A DNA stretch of 64,000 nucleotides from Extensimonas soli (lineage in GTDB: Bacteria > Pseudomonadota > Gammaproteobacteria > Burkholderiales > Burkholderiaceae_C): positions 1 through 64,000 of the forward strand of contig NZ_JARGEL010000006.1 in the NCBI RefSeq assembly GCF_029211265.1, read 5' to 3'. Below the pieces are notes generated by a model. That model was not told where the DNA came from and ran no database searches. It was given only the letters and a program-made list of their open reading frames with translations. The translations under genes were made by a program, and so were the position numbers. Below are positions 13,255 to 22,525 of the stretch, one piece after another (within the stretch, counting starts at the first letter, position 1; each line of letters starts with the position of its first letter).

Positions 13255-14766
13255 TCAGTCCTCGACGAAGGCTTCTTCGCGCTTGTGCTTCACGGCCGGC
13301 AGCAGCACGATCACCAGCAGCAGCGCGGCCACGGCGAGCAGGCCCGCCGAGATGGGCCGCGTGACGAACACGCCCCAGTCGCCGCGCGAGAGCAGCAGCG
13401 CACGGCGCAGGTTCTCTTCCATCATGGGGCCGAGGATGAAGCCCAGCAGCAGCGGCGCAGGCTCGGTGCCGAGCTTGTGGAAAAGGTAGCCAATGAGCCC
13501 GAACGCGCCCACCATCCATACGTCCCAGGTGGTGTTGTTGGTCGAATACACGCCGATCGCGCAAAACAGCACGATCGCCGGGAACAACCAGCGGTAGGGC
13601 ACGGTGAGCAGCTTGATCCACATGCCGATCAGCGGCAGGTTCAGGATCACCAGCATCGCGTTGCCCAGCCACATCGAGGCGATCAGCCCCCAGAAGAGCT
13701 CGGGGTTGCTGCTCATCACCTGCGGGCCGGGCTGGATGTTGTGGATGGTCATCGCGCCCACCATCAGCGCCATCACGGCGTTCGGCGGGATGCCCAGCGT
13801 GAGCAAGGGAATGAACGAGGTCTGCGCGCCCGCGTTGTTGGCCGACTCGGGCGCCGCGACGCCGCGGATGTTGCCCTGGCCGAAGGGCACCTCGCCAGGG
13901 CGCACGCGGGTTTTTTTCTCGACCGTGTAGGCGGCAAATGCGGCCAGCAAAGCACCACCGCCGGGCAATATGCCCAGCGCCGCGCCCAGGCCGGTGCCGC
14001 GCAGCACGGCGGGAATCATGCGTTTGAAGTCCTCCTTGGTCGGAAACAGGCCATGCACCTTGGCGGCGAAGATTTCGCGGCTGCCCTCGGGGTGCGCAAG
14101 GTTGGCGATGATCTCGCCGTAGCCGAACACGCCCATGGAAATCGCCACGAAGCCAATGCCGTCGGTGAGTTCGGGGATGTCGAAGCTGAAGCGTGCCACG
14201 CCCGAATTCACGTCGGTGCCCACCAGACCCAAGAGCAGCCCGAGCACGATCATGCCCACGGCCTTGAGCAGCGAGCCCGAAGCCAGCACCACGGCGCCGA
14301 GCAGGCCCAGCACCATGAGCGAGAAGTATTCGGCCGGGCCGAACTTGAAGGCGACTTCGGTCAGCGGCGGCGCGAAGGCCGCGAGGATCACCGTGCCCAC
14401 GCAGCCCGCAAAGAACGAGCCCAGCCCCGCCGCGGCCAGCGCCGGCCCGGCGCGGCCCTTGCGCGCCATCTGGTAGCCGTCGATCACCGTGACCACGGAC
14501 GAGGACTCGCCGGGCAGGTTCACGAGGATCGCCGTGGTCGAGCCGCCGTATTGCGCGCCGTAGTAAATGCCCGCAAGCATGATCAGCGCCGACACCGGCG
14601 GCAGTGCGTAGGTCGCGGGCAGCAGCATGGCGATGGTCGCCACCGGCCCTATGCCGGGCAGCACGCCGATCAGCGTGCCCAGCAGGCAGCCGACGAAGCA
14701 GTAAATCAGATTTTGCGCTGTGAACGCGACGCCGAAGCCGAGCGCGAGGTTGTGAAAGAGTTCCAT
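13255..14766 (-). CDS. tctA: Tripartite tricarboxylate transporter, large permease (TctA)
   Basis: The 503-residue integral membrane protein has the TctA signature GVLPGIGPVATIAMLLP near residue 37 and about twelve membrane spans, with a second glycine-rich GILPGGGALLAAFAAY repeat. It forms the channel of a proton- or sodium-driven carboxylate importer with TctB (15 bp upstream). The periplasmic receptor TctC is absent from the neighbourhood. In Burkholderiales many unlinked Bug/TctC receptors can feed one TctAB, which is the likely explanation. Confidence 0.93.
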   Translation of the reverse strand: MELFHNLALGFGVAFTAQNLIYCFVGCLLGTLIGVLPGIGPVATIAMLLPATYALPPVSALIMLAGIYYGAQYGGSTTAILVNLPGESSSVVTVIDGYQMARKGRAGPALAAAGLGSFFAGCVGTVILAAFAPPLTEVAFKFGPAEYFSLMVLGLLGAVVLASGSLLKAVGMIVLGLLLGLVGTDVNSGVARFSFDIPELTDGIGFVAISMGVFGYGEIIANLAHPEGSREIFAAKVHGLFPTKEDFKRMIPAVLRGTGLGAALGILPGGGALLAAFAAYTVEKKTRVRPGEVPFGQGNIRGVAAPESANNAGAQTSFIPLLTLGIPPNAVMALMVGAMTIHNIQPGPQVMSSNPELFWGLIASMWLGNAMLVILNLPLIGMWIKLLTVPYRWLFPAIVLFCAIGVYSTNNTTWDVWMVGAFGLIGYLFHKLGTEPAPLLLGFILGPMMEENLRRALLLSRGDWGVFVTRPISAGLLAVAALLLVIVLLPAVKHKREEAFVED

Positions 14767-14780
14767 GATGATTCCTCTGC

Positions 14781-15269
14781 TCAGCCAGCGATGAAGCTGG
14801 GCCAGACCTGAAATTGCAGCTTCAGCGCCCAGACGAAGGCCGCGTAACTGCCCACGGCCAGAATCGTTGCGAGGATCGCCACTTCGAGCGGCTTGAACTG
14901 GTCACCCGCGAGGCTCGCGATGAAGGTCAGCGCGTAGATCGCGACGATCAGCCCCATGGGCGGGATGCCCAGGCTGGGCAGGCCGCCGAGCAAAATGCCA
15001 AACGCAAAATTGGCCGCAAGGATGAAGACGAGCGGCTTCCAGGCCCAGCGGCCTATGGGGTCGCCGTCCTCGGTTTCGACCACGGTGGCCTTGAAAGTCA
15101 CGACCGCGCCTATGAGCGCGAGCAGCACGCCCAGCAGCAGCGGAAAGTAGCCCGGCCCCATGCGCGCGCCCGTGCCGATCTGGTAGCTGCTCGCTCCCCA
15201 GGCGAATGCCACGCCGACCGCCATGAACATGAGTCCGGCAAAAAAATCCTTCTGGCTTTTGATTCCCAT
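14781..15269 (-). CDS. tctB: Tripartite tricarboxylate transporter, small permease (TctB)
   Basis: This 162-residue protein has four membrane spans (DFFAGLMFMAVGVAFAWG, PLLLGVLLALIGAVV, PLVFILAANFAFGILL, and a C-terminal pair) and the short RMGPGYFPLLLG motif typical of TctB. The ATG at 15269 has an AAGGAGA site; the frame is open further upstream without one. It is the first gene of a tctB-tctA-eamA string. Confidence 0.9.
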   Translation of the reverse strand: MGIKSQKDFFAGLMFMAVGVAFAWGASSYQIGTGARMGPGYFPLLLGVLLALIGAVVTFKATVVETEDGDPIGRWAWKPLVFILAANFAFGILLGGLPSLGIPPMGLIVAIYALTFIASLAGDQFKPLEVAILATILAVGSYAAFVWALKLQFQVWPSFIAG

Positions 15270-15340
15270 GGACCGTCTCCTTTTGTCTTTTGAACAAGCG
15301 CCCGATTGTGACGTTCTCGGGAGCATATCCGCGCGCGATT

Positions 15341-16057
15341 TCAGGCGCCGACCCGTGCGCGGCTGCCAAAAATACCCGTGCCCACGCGCACCATGGTGCT
15401 GCCCGCGTGGATCGCGGCTTCGAGGTCGGCGGTCATGCCCAGCGACAAGGTGTCGAATTCCTCCAGCCCTGCCACACCCTGCGCGCGGATATGGTCGAAA
15501 AGCTTTCTTGCGCTTAAATGAAGAGCGAGTTGCGCTTCGAAATCAGGAGCTACATCGGGGATGCTCATGAGCCCGCGCACGCGCAGCCGTGGCAACTGCG
15601 CAACGGCCTGCGCGAGCGCCAGGGCGTCTTCTGGCGGCACGCCGGACTTGCTCGGACCGCCGTCGACGTTGACTTGTAGGCATATTTGCAACGCTGGCAG
15701 GTGCGCGGGCCGCTGCGCCGCCAGGCGCTCGGCGGTCTTGAGGCGATCCACCGTCTGCACCCAGTCGAAGTGCTCGGCCACGAGGCGCGTCTTGTTGCTT
15801 TGCACCGGGCCAATGCAGTGCCATTGCAGTGCGTCCAGGCCCGCGGCGCGCAGTGCCAGCACCTTGCTCACCCCCTCTTGAATGTAGTTTTCGCCGAACG
15901 CCCGTTGGCCTGCGGCGGCGGCCTCGGCCACGGCTTGTGCGCCAAAGGTTTTGGAGACGGCGAGCAGCGAAACCGTTGCCGGATCGCGCCCCGCAGCGGC
16001 GCAGGCCTTGGCCATGCGCGCGTGCACCCGTTGGAGATTGTCTGCAATCGTGGTCAT
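15341..16057 (-). CDS. yggS: PLP-binding protein YggS/PipY (PLP homeostasis)
   Basis: The 238-residue single-domain protein of the alanine-racemase N-terminal fold binds pyridoxal phosphate and buffers its cellular level; it is not a racemase. The PLP lysine lies in LLAVSKTFG (around residue 31), with GENYIQEG, WHCIGPVQSNK and the phosphate site SLGMTADLEAAI and STMVRVGTGIFG. The ATG at 16057 fits the family start. It is divergent from pilT, the usual arrangement in this order. Confidence 0.92.
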   Translation of the reverse strand: MTTIADNLQRVHARMAKACAAAGRDPATVSLLAVSKTFGAQAVAEAAAAGQRAFGENYIQEGVSKVLALRAAGLDALQWHCIGPVQSNKTRLVAEHFDWVQTVDRLKTAERLAAQRPAHLPALQICLQVNVDGGPSKSGVPPEDALALAQAVAQLPRLRVRGLMSIPDVAPDFEAQLALHLSARKLFDHIRAQGVAGLEEFDTLSLGMTADLEAAIHAGSTMVRVGTGIFGSRARVGA

Positions 16058-16105
16058 AATGATCGCCAAGCCTACCAAAGCCTAACCAACGAGACTGAGG
16101 GAACC

Positions 16106-17149
16106 GTGGACATCACCCAGCTGCTTGCATTCACCGTCAAGAACAAAGCCTCCGACCTGCACCTGTCGGCAGGCTTGCCGCCCATGATTCGCGTCAATGG
16201 CGACGTGCGGCGCCTCAACGTCGATCCGCTGGACCACAAGGCGGTGCACGCCATGGTCTACGACATCATGAACGATGCGCAGCGCAAGACCTACGAGGAG
16301 TTTCTGGAGGTCGATTTTTCCTTCGAAGTCGAGGGCCTGGCGCGCTTTCGCGTGAACGCCTTCAACCAGTACCGTGGCGCGGCCGCGGCCTTTCGTACCA
16401 TTCCAAGCAAGATCCTCACGCTCGAGCAGCTCAATGCGCCGAAGATTTTTGGCGACCTGGCGCTCAAGCCGCGCGGCCTGGTGCTCGTCACCGGCCCCAC
16501 GGGTTCCGGCAAGTCGACCACGCTCGCGGCCATGGTGAACCACCTCAACGAGGCCGAATACGGCCACATCCTGACGATCGAGGATCCGATCGAATTCGTG
16601 CACGAGTCGAAAAAATGCCTGATCAACCAGCGCGAAGTCGGGCCGATGACGCTCTCGTTCGCGGCTGCCCTGCGTTCGGCGCTGCGTGAAGACCCGGACT
16701 CGATCCTGGTGGGCGAAATGCGCGACCTCGAAACCATACGCCTGGCCATGACCGCCGCCGAAACCGGGCACCTGGTGTTTGCCACGCTGCACACCTCGAG
16801 CGCCGCCAAGACCATAGACCGGATCATCGACGTGTTCCCGGCCGAGGAAAAGGAAATGGTGCGCGCCATGCTGTCCGAGTCGCTGCAGGCGGTGATCTCG
16901 CAGACGCTGTGCAAGCTCAAGGACGGCTCGGGCCGCATCGCTGCACACGAGATCATGCTCGGCACGAGCGCCATCCGCAACCTGATCCGCGAAGCCAAGG
17001 TCGCGCAGATGTATTCCACCATCCAGACCGGCAACAGCGTGGGCATGCAGACGCTGGACCAGAACCTGGCCGACCTCGTGCGGCGCAACCTCATCAGCCC
17101 CGCCGAGGCCCGCAGCAAGGCCAAGACCCCGGAAAACTTTCCGGGCTGA
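16106..17149 (+). CDS. pilT: Type IV pilus retraction ATPase PilT
   Basis: This 347-residue hexameric ATPase powers pilus retraction and twitching motility. It starts at GTG 16106 behind GAGG; this gives MDITQLLAF, the usual PilT start. Walker A is GPTGSGKST around residue 132, the Asp box and Walker B lie near ILTIEDPIEFVH and ILVGEMRDLETI, and the PilT-specific AIRNLIREAK motif is at the C-terminal end. It is followed by the cyclic-nucleotide protein and pilU. Confidence 0.96.
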   Translation: MDITQLLAFTVKNKASDLHLSAGLPPMIRVNGDVRRLNVDPLDHKAVHAMVYDIMNDAQRKTYEEFLEVDFSFEVEGLARFRVNAFNQYRGAAAAFRTIPSKILTLEQLNAPKIFGDLALKPRGLVLVTGPTGSGKSTTLAAMVNHLNEAEYGHILTIEDPIEFVHESKKCLINQREVGPMTLSFAAALRSALREDPDSILVGEMRDLETIRLAMTAAETGHLVFATLHTSSAAKTIDRIIDVFPAEEKEMVRAMLSESLQAVISQTLCKLKDGSGRIAAHEIMLGTSAIRNLIREAKVAQMYSTIQTGNSVGMQTLDQNLADLVRRNLISPAEARSKAKTPENFPG

Positions 17150-17193
17150 CGAGACGCGGACACCTACCAAGAAAAAAGAACAAAGGAGCACTC

Positions 17194-17829
17194 ATGAAAG
17201 GCATTCTCGGTCTGCTGCGCTCGAAGGTTCGCGCCGGCCAGCCACAGAGCGATGCGGCGGACTCGACCTTGTTTTCCACCGCCTTTGCGAGCCAGGGCGC
17301 GACCGGGGCGCAACTGGTGCCTTGGGAGGCCCGGGCCGTGGAGGTGGGGGCGCAGCGCCTGCCGGCGCGCCGCGGCGGCACCTTGCTGCAGTCCCTGTGG
17401 GCGCGCGACAAATACATGGGTTTGCTGGGTCAGGAAGCCGTGGAGCGCATGGAGCGCTTTTTCACGTTTGCCGTGGTGCCGCCCAACCGCGATGTGATCC
17501 GCCAGGATGAATATGGCAACTTCATGCTGGTGGTGCTGACCGGCACCATGGCCATCGATCGCGTGCAGCCCTGGGGCGAGCGGCTGCGTCTCGCCGAGAG
17601 CCGGCCCGGGGAAATCCTGGGCGAAATGTCGCTGCTCGACGGTGGCATCCGGTTTTCCAGCTGCACGACGCTTACCGATTGCGAGATCGCCGTGCTCGAC
17701 GCCGAAGGCATGGACGCGATGATGTCCAGCGATCCGCAGCTGGCTGCGAGTCTGGTAGCGCTGCTGGCGCGCAGGCTCTCGCAGCGCATGCGCGTGGTCA
17801 GCGCCCGTTTGAGCGAGGTCCAGCGGTGA
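17194..17829 (+). CDS. Cyclic-nucleotide-binding-domain protein between pilT and pilU
   Basis: The 211-residue protein has about 75 residues of low-complexity N terminus and a C-terminal CRP/cNMP-binding beta barrel with PGEILGEMSLLDGGIRFSSCTT as the phosphate-binding cassette region. There is no helix-turn-helix, so it is not a CRP-type regulator. It has a clear AAAGGAG site and sits between pilT and pilU. A role in tuning pilus retraction is inferred from context; the ligand (cAMP or c-di-GMP) is unknown. Confidence 0.85.
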   Translation: MKGILGLLRSKVRAGQPQSDAADSTLFSTAFASQGATGAQLVPWEARAVEVGAQRLPARRGGTLLQSLWARDKYMGLLGQEAVERMERFFTFAVVPPNRDVIRQDEYGNFMLVVLTGTMAIDRVQPWGERLRLAESRPGEILGEMSLLDGGIRFSSCTTLTDCEIAVLDAEGMDAMMSSDPQLAASLVALLARRLSQRMRVVSARLSEVQR

Positions 17830-17862
17830 TGTATCTGTGGTGGGACTTGGGGGGAGCGATGC

Positions 17863-18999
17863 ATGGAACGTGATCAGGCCGGTAAATTCATCAATGACCT
17901 GCTCAAGCTGATGGTCAGCCGCAACGGCAGCGACTTGTTCATCACGGCCGATTTCCCGCCGGCGATCAAGGTCGATGGCAAGGTCACCAAGGTGTCCGCG
18001 CAGCCTTTGAGCGCGATGCACACCCTCACGCTCACGCGCTCCATCATGAGCGACAAGCAGGTCGCCGAGTTCGAGCGCAGCAAGGAGTGCAACTTCGCCA
18101 TTTCGCCCGCGGGTATAGGGCGCTTTCGCGTCAACGCCTTCGTGCAGCAGGGCAAGGTGGGCATGGTGCTGCGCACGATTCCGCTCACGCTGCCGACCAT
18201 AGACGGCCTCGGCGTGCCGCAGGTGCTCAAGGAAGTGGCGATGGCCAAGCGCGGCCTGTGCATCGTCGTGGGGGCCACGGGCTCGGGCAAGTCGACCACA
18301 CTCGCGGCCATGGTCGATTGGCGCAATGAAAACTCCTTCGGCCACATCATCACGGTCGAGGACCCGGTTGAGTTCGTGCACGCGCACAAGAACTGTGTCG
18401 TGACGCAGCGCGAAGTCGGACTGGACACCGACTCCTGGGAGGCCGCACTCAAGAACACGCTGCGCCAGGCGCCCGACGTGATCCTGATGGGCGAGATCCG
18501 CGACCGCGAAACCATGGAGCACGCCGTGGCATTCGCGGAGACGGGCCACCTGTGCCTGGCCACGCTGCACGCCAACAGCGCGAACCAGGCGCTCGATCGC
18601 ATCATCAACTTCTTTCCCGAGGAGCGGCGCGCGCAGTTGCTGATGGACTTGTCGCTGAATCTGCGCGCCATGATTTCTCAGCGCCTGATCCCCCGCGAGG
18701 ATGGCAAGGGGCGCGCGGCAGTGGTGGAAGTGCTGCTCAACACGCCCTTGATCGCCGATCTGATCTTCCGCGGCGAGGTGGCCGAGGTCAAGGAGATCAT
18801 GAAAAAAAGCCGCAACCTGGGCATGCAGACCTTCGACCAGGCGCTCTTCGACGCCTACGAGGCGCATGTCATCAGCTACGAGGACGCGCTGCGCAATGCC
18901 GACTCGCTCAACGACCTGCGCCTGCAGATCAAGCTCAACAGCCAGCGCGCCAAGTCGCCCGATCTTGCTGCGGGCACCGAGCATTTCGCCATCGTTTGA
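17863..18999 (+). CDS. pilU: PilT-like retraction ATPase PilU
   Basis: This 378-residue PilT paralogue has Walker A GATGSGKST near residue 140, ITVEDPVEFVHAHKN, Walker B ILMGEIRDRETMEHA, and AETGHLCLATLHANSANQALDR, the forms usual in PilU. It assists PilT in retracting pili under load. The gene lies 33 bp after the cNMP-domain gene, so the three are probably co-transcribed. Confidence 0.95.
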   Translation: MERDQAGKFINDLLKLMVSRNGSDLFITADFPPAIKVDGKVTKVSAQPLSAMHTLTLTRSIMSDKQVAEFERSKECNFAISPAGIGRFRVNAFVQQGKVGMVLRTIPLTLPTIDGLGVPQVLKEVAMAKRGLCIVVGATGSGKSTTLAAMVDWRNENSFGHIITVEDPVEFVHAHKNCVVTQREVGLDTDSWEAALKNTLRQAPDVILMGEIRDRETMEHAVAFAETGHLCLATLHANSANQALDRIINFFPEERRAQLLMDLSLNLRAMISQRLIPREDGKGRAAVVEVLLNTPLIADLIFRGEVAEVKEIMKKSRNLGMQTFDQALFDAYEAHVISYEDALRNADSLNDLRLQIKLNSQRAKSPDLAAGTEHFAIV

Positions 19000-19060
19000 G
19001 AGCGCTTTTTTCGCCTGCGCCGGGTTGGCACAGGCGACTTTTTCATCGTGAAAGTGTTTC

Positions 19061-19981
19061 ATGCCCAGCAGCATCCATCCGCGCAGTTATGACAGCATCG
19101 CCCCGCACAAGCTCGCCTTTCTTGGCCTGGGCGTCATGGGCTACCCCATGGCGGGTCATCTTGCGCGCGCCGGTCATGCCGTGACCGTTTACAACCGCAC
19201 CGCGGCCAAGGCCCAGGCATGGTGCGAAGAGTTTGCCGACGCGCCCAGCAAGCCCCGGCATGCGGCCACACCCTGCGAGGCCGTTGCCGGGGCCGGCCTC
19301 GTGTTCTGCTGCGTGGGCAACGATGACGACTTGCGCTCGGTGGTGCTCGGCGAGCAGGGCGCCTTTGCCGGCATGGCGCCGGGCGCGATCTTTGTCGATC
19401 ACACCACGGCCTCGGCCGAGGTCGCGCGCGAGCTCTGTGCGCAGGCGTGCGCGCAGGGGCTGCAGTTCGTCGATGCGCCCGTGTCAGGCGGTCAGGCGGG
19501 GGCGCAAAACGGCCAGCTCACGGTGATGTGCGGCGGCGACCAGGCGGCGTTCGACGCGGCTTTGCCCGTCGTGATGGCGTATGCGCGCGCCTGCACCCTG
19601 CTCGGGCCCGTGGGCTCGGGGCAGCTCGCAAAGATGGTCAACCAGATCTGCATCGCGGGCATCCTGCAGGGCCTGGCCGAGGCCATTGCGTTTGGGCAGA
19701 ACGCGCAGCTCGATGTAAAGCAGGTGCTCGACGTGATCAGCAAGGGCGCGGCGCAGAGCTGGCAGCTCGAAAACCGCGGCAAGACCATGGTCGATGGCAA
19801 GTTCGATTTCGGCTTTGCCGTTGACTGGATGCGCAAGGACCTGGGGCTGGTGCTGCAGGAGGCGCGGCGCAACGGCTCGCGCCTGCCGCTCACGGCGCTG
19901 GTCGATCAGTTCTACGGCGATGTGCAAAAAATGGGCGGCCAGCGCTGGGACACCTCGAGCCTGATCCAGCGGTTGCGCTGA
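19061..19981 (+). CDS. NAD(P)-dependent beta-hydroxyacid dehydrogenase (HIBADH family)
   Basis: The 306-residue enzyme has a Rossmann start (FLGLGVMGYPMAGHL, residues 20-34), the substrate segment DAPVSGGQAGAQNGQLTVMCGG and the catalytic Lys in GSGQLAKMVNQI. The family includes 3-hydroxyisobutyrate dehydrogenase and tartronate-semialdehyde reductase; the specific substrate is not clear. An unusual 20-residue extension precedes the Rossmann fold. It stands alone between pilU and the convergent dolP. Confidence 0.85.
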   Translation: MPSSIHPRSYDSIAPHKLAFLGLGVMGYPMAGHLARAGHAVTVYNRTAAKAQAWCEEFADAPSKPRHAATPCEAVAGAGLVFCCVGNDDDLRSVVLGEQGAFAGMAPGAIFVDHTTASAEVARELCAQACAQGLQFVDAPVSGGQAGAQNGQLTVMCGGDQAAFDAALPVVMAYARACTLLGPVGSGQLAKMVNQICIAGILQGLAEAIAFGQNAQLDVKQVLDVISKGAAQSWQLENRGKTMVDGKFDFGFAVDWMRKDLGLVLQEARRNGSRLPLTALVDQFYGDVQKMGGQRWDTSSLIQRLR

Positions 19982-20014
19982 TTTTTCGCTTGGCGCTTGC
20001 GTGTCGGCGCCTGC

Positions 20015-20683
20015 TCAGCCGCCCGAGGCTGGCGCCGCCGCGGCGGGATTGGGCTGCGGCGGTGGCACGAGGCGGCGCAGTTCTTCTTCCGAGATGAGCT
20101 CGAACACGCGCACCACCTTGGTCACGCCGGACACACCGCGTGCAATGTCGGTCACGCGCGCTGCTTCGCGCTGCGTCACCAGCCCCATCAGATAGACCAC
20201 GCCGCGTTCGGTCACGACCTTGAACGCGCTCGACGACAGGTCGCGCGCATCGACGATGCCGGCGCGCACCTGGCCGGTGATCCAGGCGTCGCTCGAGCGC
20301 TGGCCCAGGGAAGAGTTGGGCATCACCGCCAGATCATTGACCACGGCGCGCACGTTCTCGACCTGCGCCACGGCCTGCTCCACGCGCTGGCGGTCTTGCT
20401 CCGTAGGCACCTCGCCGGTGATGAGCACGCGCCGGTTGAAGCTCGTGACGTTCACGTGGCCGCGTTCGCCCAGCAGCTCGTTCAGGCGGTTCACGGCGCG
20501 CAGCTCTATGCCTTCGTCCTCGAGTTGCGCGCCCGAAGTGCGCCGGTCGGCCGCCACCATGCCGCCCATGGCTGCGCCGCCCAGCACCACGGGGGCGCAA
20601 GCGCCCAGGCCGAGTGCGACAACCAGGGCTAAAACCTGTAGCGGCCGCTTCGTGTGCGTCCACGCATCGTTGTTTGCTATCAA
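20015..20683 (-). CDS. dolP: Outer-membrane BON-domain lipoprotein (DolP/YraP-like)
   Basis: The 222-residue protein has a lipoprotein signal with lipobox LGAC-A near residue 28, followed by two BON domains (about 60-125 and 130-200) that bind phospholipid. DolP-type proteins help keep the outer membrane intact. No ATG is available; TTG at 20683, overlapping the stop of the upstream gene as TTGA and preceded by GAGGAAGA, is the best start. The C terminus is Pro/Ala-rich. Confidence 0.85.
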   Translation of the reverse strand: MIANNDAWTHTKRPLQVLALVVALGLGACAPVVLGGAAMGGMVAADRRTSGAQLEDEGIELRAVNRLNELLGERGHVNVTSFNRRVLITGEVPTEQDRQRVEQAVAQVENVRAVVNDLAVMPNSSLGQRSSDAWITGQVRAGIVDARDLSSSAFKVVTERGVVYLMGLVTQREAARVTDIARGVSGVTKVVRVFELISEEELRRLVPPPQPNPAAAAPASGG

Positions 20684-21279
20684 AATGATTCTTCCTCGCC
20701 CAGCAATTGGGCGTCTATGCCGTCGCAGAGGCAGTGCAGCACCAGGGTGTGCACCTCGCGCACGCGCGCGGGGCGGTCGTGCGGCACGGCGATCAGAACG
20801 TCGGTTTCGCGCAGCCGCTGTGCGAGTGCGCCGCCGCTGCGCCCCGTGAGCAGCAGCACCATCAGCTCGCGCTCGTGCGCGGCTTCGAGCGCGGCGCGCA
20901 AGGCAGGCTCGTCGCCCGTCACGGACAGCATCAGCAATACGTCACCCAGCTGGCCGAGCGCGCGCACCTGGCGGGCAAAAGCGGCCTGCGGCTGTGCCGC
21001 CAAGGCGCTTTCAGTGCCCAGCAAGCTGGCGTCGGCCCCGAGCGCGAGCGCGGCGAGCTCGGGGCGCTCGCGCTCGAAGCCGGCCACGCACAGCGCGGCA
21101 AACTGCTGCGCCGCCGCCGCCGAGGCGCCCAGGCCGCAGGCCAGCACCTTGCCCCCGCCCGTGATGCACGCGACGACCGCCTGCACGGCCGCAGCGATGG
21201 GCACAGCCAGCGCCTGCGCCGCCTGGAATTGCAAGTCTGCCGCGTCAATGAAGTGCTGCTGGATGCGCTGTTCGAGCAT
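20680..21279 (-). CDS. SIS-domain phosphosugar isomerase-like protein (DiaA/GmhA family)
   Basis: This 199-residue protein has one SIS domain with GGGKVLACGLGASAAAA (about residues 41-57), a phosphosugar-binding loop, and LMLSVTGDEPALRAA. The gene order rsmI-yraN-SIS-dolP matches that of DiaA, the DnaA-interacting initiation factor of E. coli, better than LPS heptose synthesis. The two families are hard to separate by eye. It overlaps dolP by 4 bp and follows ppk2 by 25 bp. Confidence 0.85.
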   Translation of the reverse strand: MLEQRIQQHFIDAADLQFQAAQALAVPIAAAVQAVVACITGGGKVLACGLGASAAAAQQFAALCVAGFERERPELAALALGADASLLGTESALAAQPQAAFARQVRALGQLGDVLLMLSVTGDEPALRAALEAAHERELMVLLLTGRSGGALAQRLRETDVLIAVPHDRPARVREVHTLVLHCLCDGIDAQLLGEEESF

Positions 21280-21304
21280 GCGCCGATGATAGCGCCCGAG
21301 GCTG

Positions 21305-22228
21305 TCAATACACCTGCGGCACGATCATCTCGGACGGGGTCGGGTGGCGGATGTAGTCGGGGTTGTGGATGCGTGCGGGCAAGGCGACGGTTTCGTGCTC
21401 GATCTCGCCGTAGGGCACCTGGGTCAGCAGGTGCTGGATGCAGTTGAGGCGCGCCTTTTTCTTGTCCACGGCCTCGACCACCCACCACGGCGCCTCGGGG
21501 ATGTGCGTGCGCTCGAGCATTTCTTCCTTGGCCTTGGTGTAGTCTTCCCAGCGCCGGCGCGACTCCATGTCCATGGGCGAGAGCTTCCACTGCTTGAGCG
21601 GGTCGTGGATACGCATCAGAAAGCGGCGGTGCTGCTCGTCGTCGGTGATCGAAAACCAGTACTTGACCAGAATCGTGCCCGAGCGGAGCAGCATTTTTTC
21701 GAATTCGGGCACGCTGCGGAAAAACTCTTCGAGCTCTTCGGGCGAGCAAAAACCCATGACGCGCTCCACGCCGGCGCGGTTGTACCAGCTGCGGTCGAAC
21801 AGCACGATCTCGCCGCCCGCCGGCAGGTGCTGCACGTAGCGCTGAAAGTACCACTGGCTGCGCTCGCGCTCGCTCGGCGCCGGCAGCGCGGCAACGCGGC
21901 ACACGCGCGGGTTCAGGCGCTGGGTGATGCGCTTGATCACGCCGCCCTTGCCCGCGGCGTCGCGTCCTTCGAACAGCACCACCACCTTGAGCTTCTTGGC
22001 GACCACCCAGTCCTGCAGCTTGACGAGTTCGCCCTGCAGGCGCAGCAACTCGTGGAAGTAGGCGCGGCGGTCTTCGTCGAACTCCGTGGTGGCGGCGTCG
22101 GTGGCCTCGCGGATCAAGCTGTCCATGCGTTCGTCGTCGATCTCCATCTCGAGCTCTTCGTCGATGCTGTCGATCATGTCGGCGTGCAGGCGCCGTTCGT
22201 ATTCCTGCTGGGTGGCGGTTTTGTCCAT
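21305..22228 (-). CDS. ppk2: Polyphosphate kinase 2 (PPK2)
   Basis: The 307-residue PPK2-family enzyme transfers phosphate between polyphosphate and nucleotides. Walker A is FEGRDAAGKGG around residue 90. The lid and Walker B elements are LFDRSWYNRAGVERVMGF and a DPLKQWKLSPMD segment, characteristic of the one-domain class. It lies inside the normally compact rsmI-yraN-SIS-dolP neighbourhood, with a MITE copy just upstream (22343-22503), so it was probably inserted there. Confidence 0.93.
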   Translation of the reverse strand: MDKTATQQEYERRLHADMIDSIDEELEMEIDDERMDSLIREATDAATTEFDEDRRAYFHELLRLQGELVKLQDWVVAKKLKVVVLFEGRDAAGKGGVIKRITQRLNPRVCRVAALPAPSERERSQWYFQRYVQHLPAGGEIVLFDRSWYNRAGVERVMGFCSPEELEEFFRSVPEFEKMLLRSGTILVKYWFSITDDEQHRRFLMRIHDPLKQWKLSPMDMESRRRWEDYTKAKEEMLERTHIPEAPWWVVEAVDKKKARLNCIQHLLTQVPYGEIEHETVALPARIHNPDYIRHPTPSEMIVPQVY

Positions 22229-22342
22229 GGGGGTCCTCGTGTGGCTGTGCGCGCTTTTCCTCGGAACAGGTTCTCAGCTGCGCGGCTGGGGGCGCAGCCT
22301 AAGCACGTTCGGTGACAGTGGCATGAAAATGCCCCTGGCTGG

Positions 22343-22503
22343 CAGCCTGTCGGACTTTGGAATCGTCGGCTGCGAATGTGCCGCAGCGGCCCATTTTTTA
22401 CCGTCTTCTTGCCCCATAGTCCCGCTATGAGGCGGCGAATCCGGCAAAAACTGGCCTCGCTGGGGCCCATTCTCGCTATCGACGCCCAAAGTCCGACAGG
22501 CTG
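22343..22503. repeat. 161-bp CTRG-flanked MITE, copy A
   Basis: The element begins cagcctgtcggactttgg and ends with its inverted complement ccaaagtccgacaggctg. CTGG repeats at both edges (22339-22342 and 22504-22507) look like a 4-bp target duplication. It is nearly identical to copies at 23912 and 52144 and to the deleted copy at 44093. It lies between ppk2 and yraN and carries no transposase. The minus strand is open throughout. Confidence 0.9.
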
Positions 22504-22525
22504 CTGGGTTGGGGTTCACACTTGC

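Noticed and set aside
15498-15555. Small Comamonadaceae palindrome inside yggS
   Set aside because: There is faint similarity (gcgctt and agctac motifs), but the encoded residues align with the family without extra length, so an insertion is not supported.
17164-19074. 636-codon open frame opposite pilU and its neighbour
   Set aside because: Shadow of the plus-strand genes; no start signal and no recognisable domain.
22274-22519. 81-codon frame in MITE copy A as a gene
   Set aside because: The same peptide occurs in every element copy because the DNA is repeated; no ribosome site or independent start exists. It matters only when fused into a host gene.
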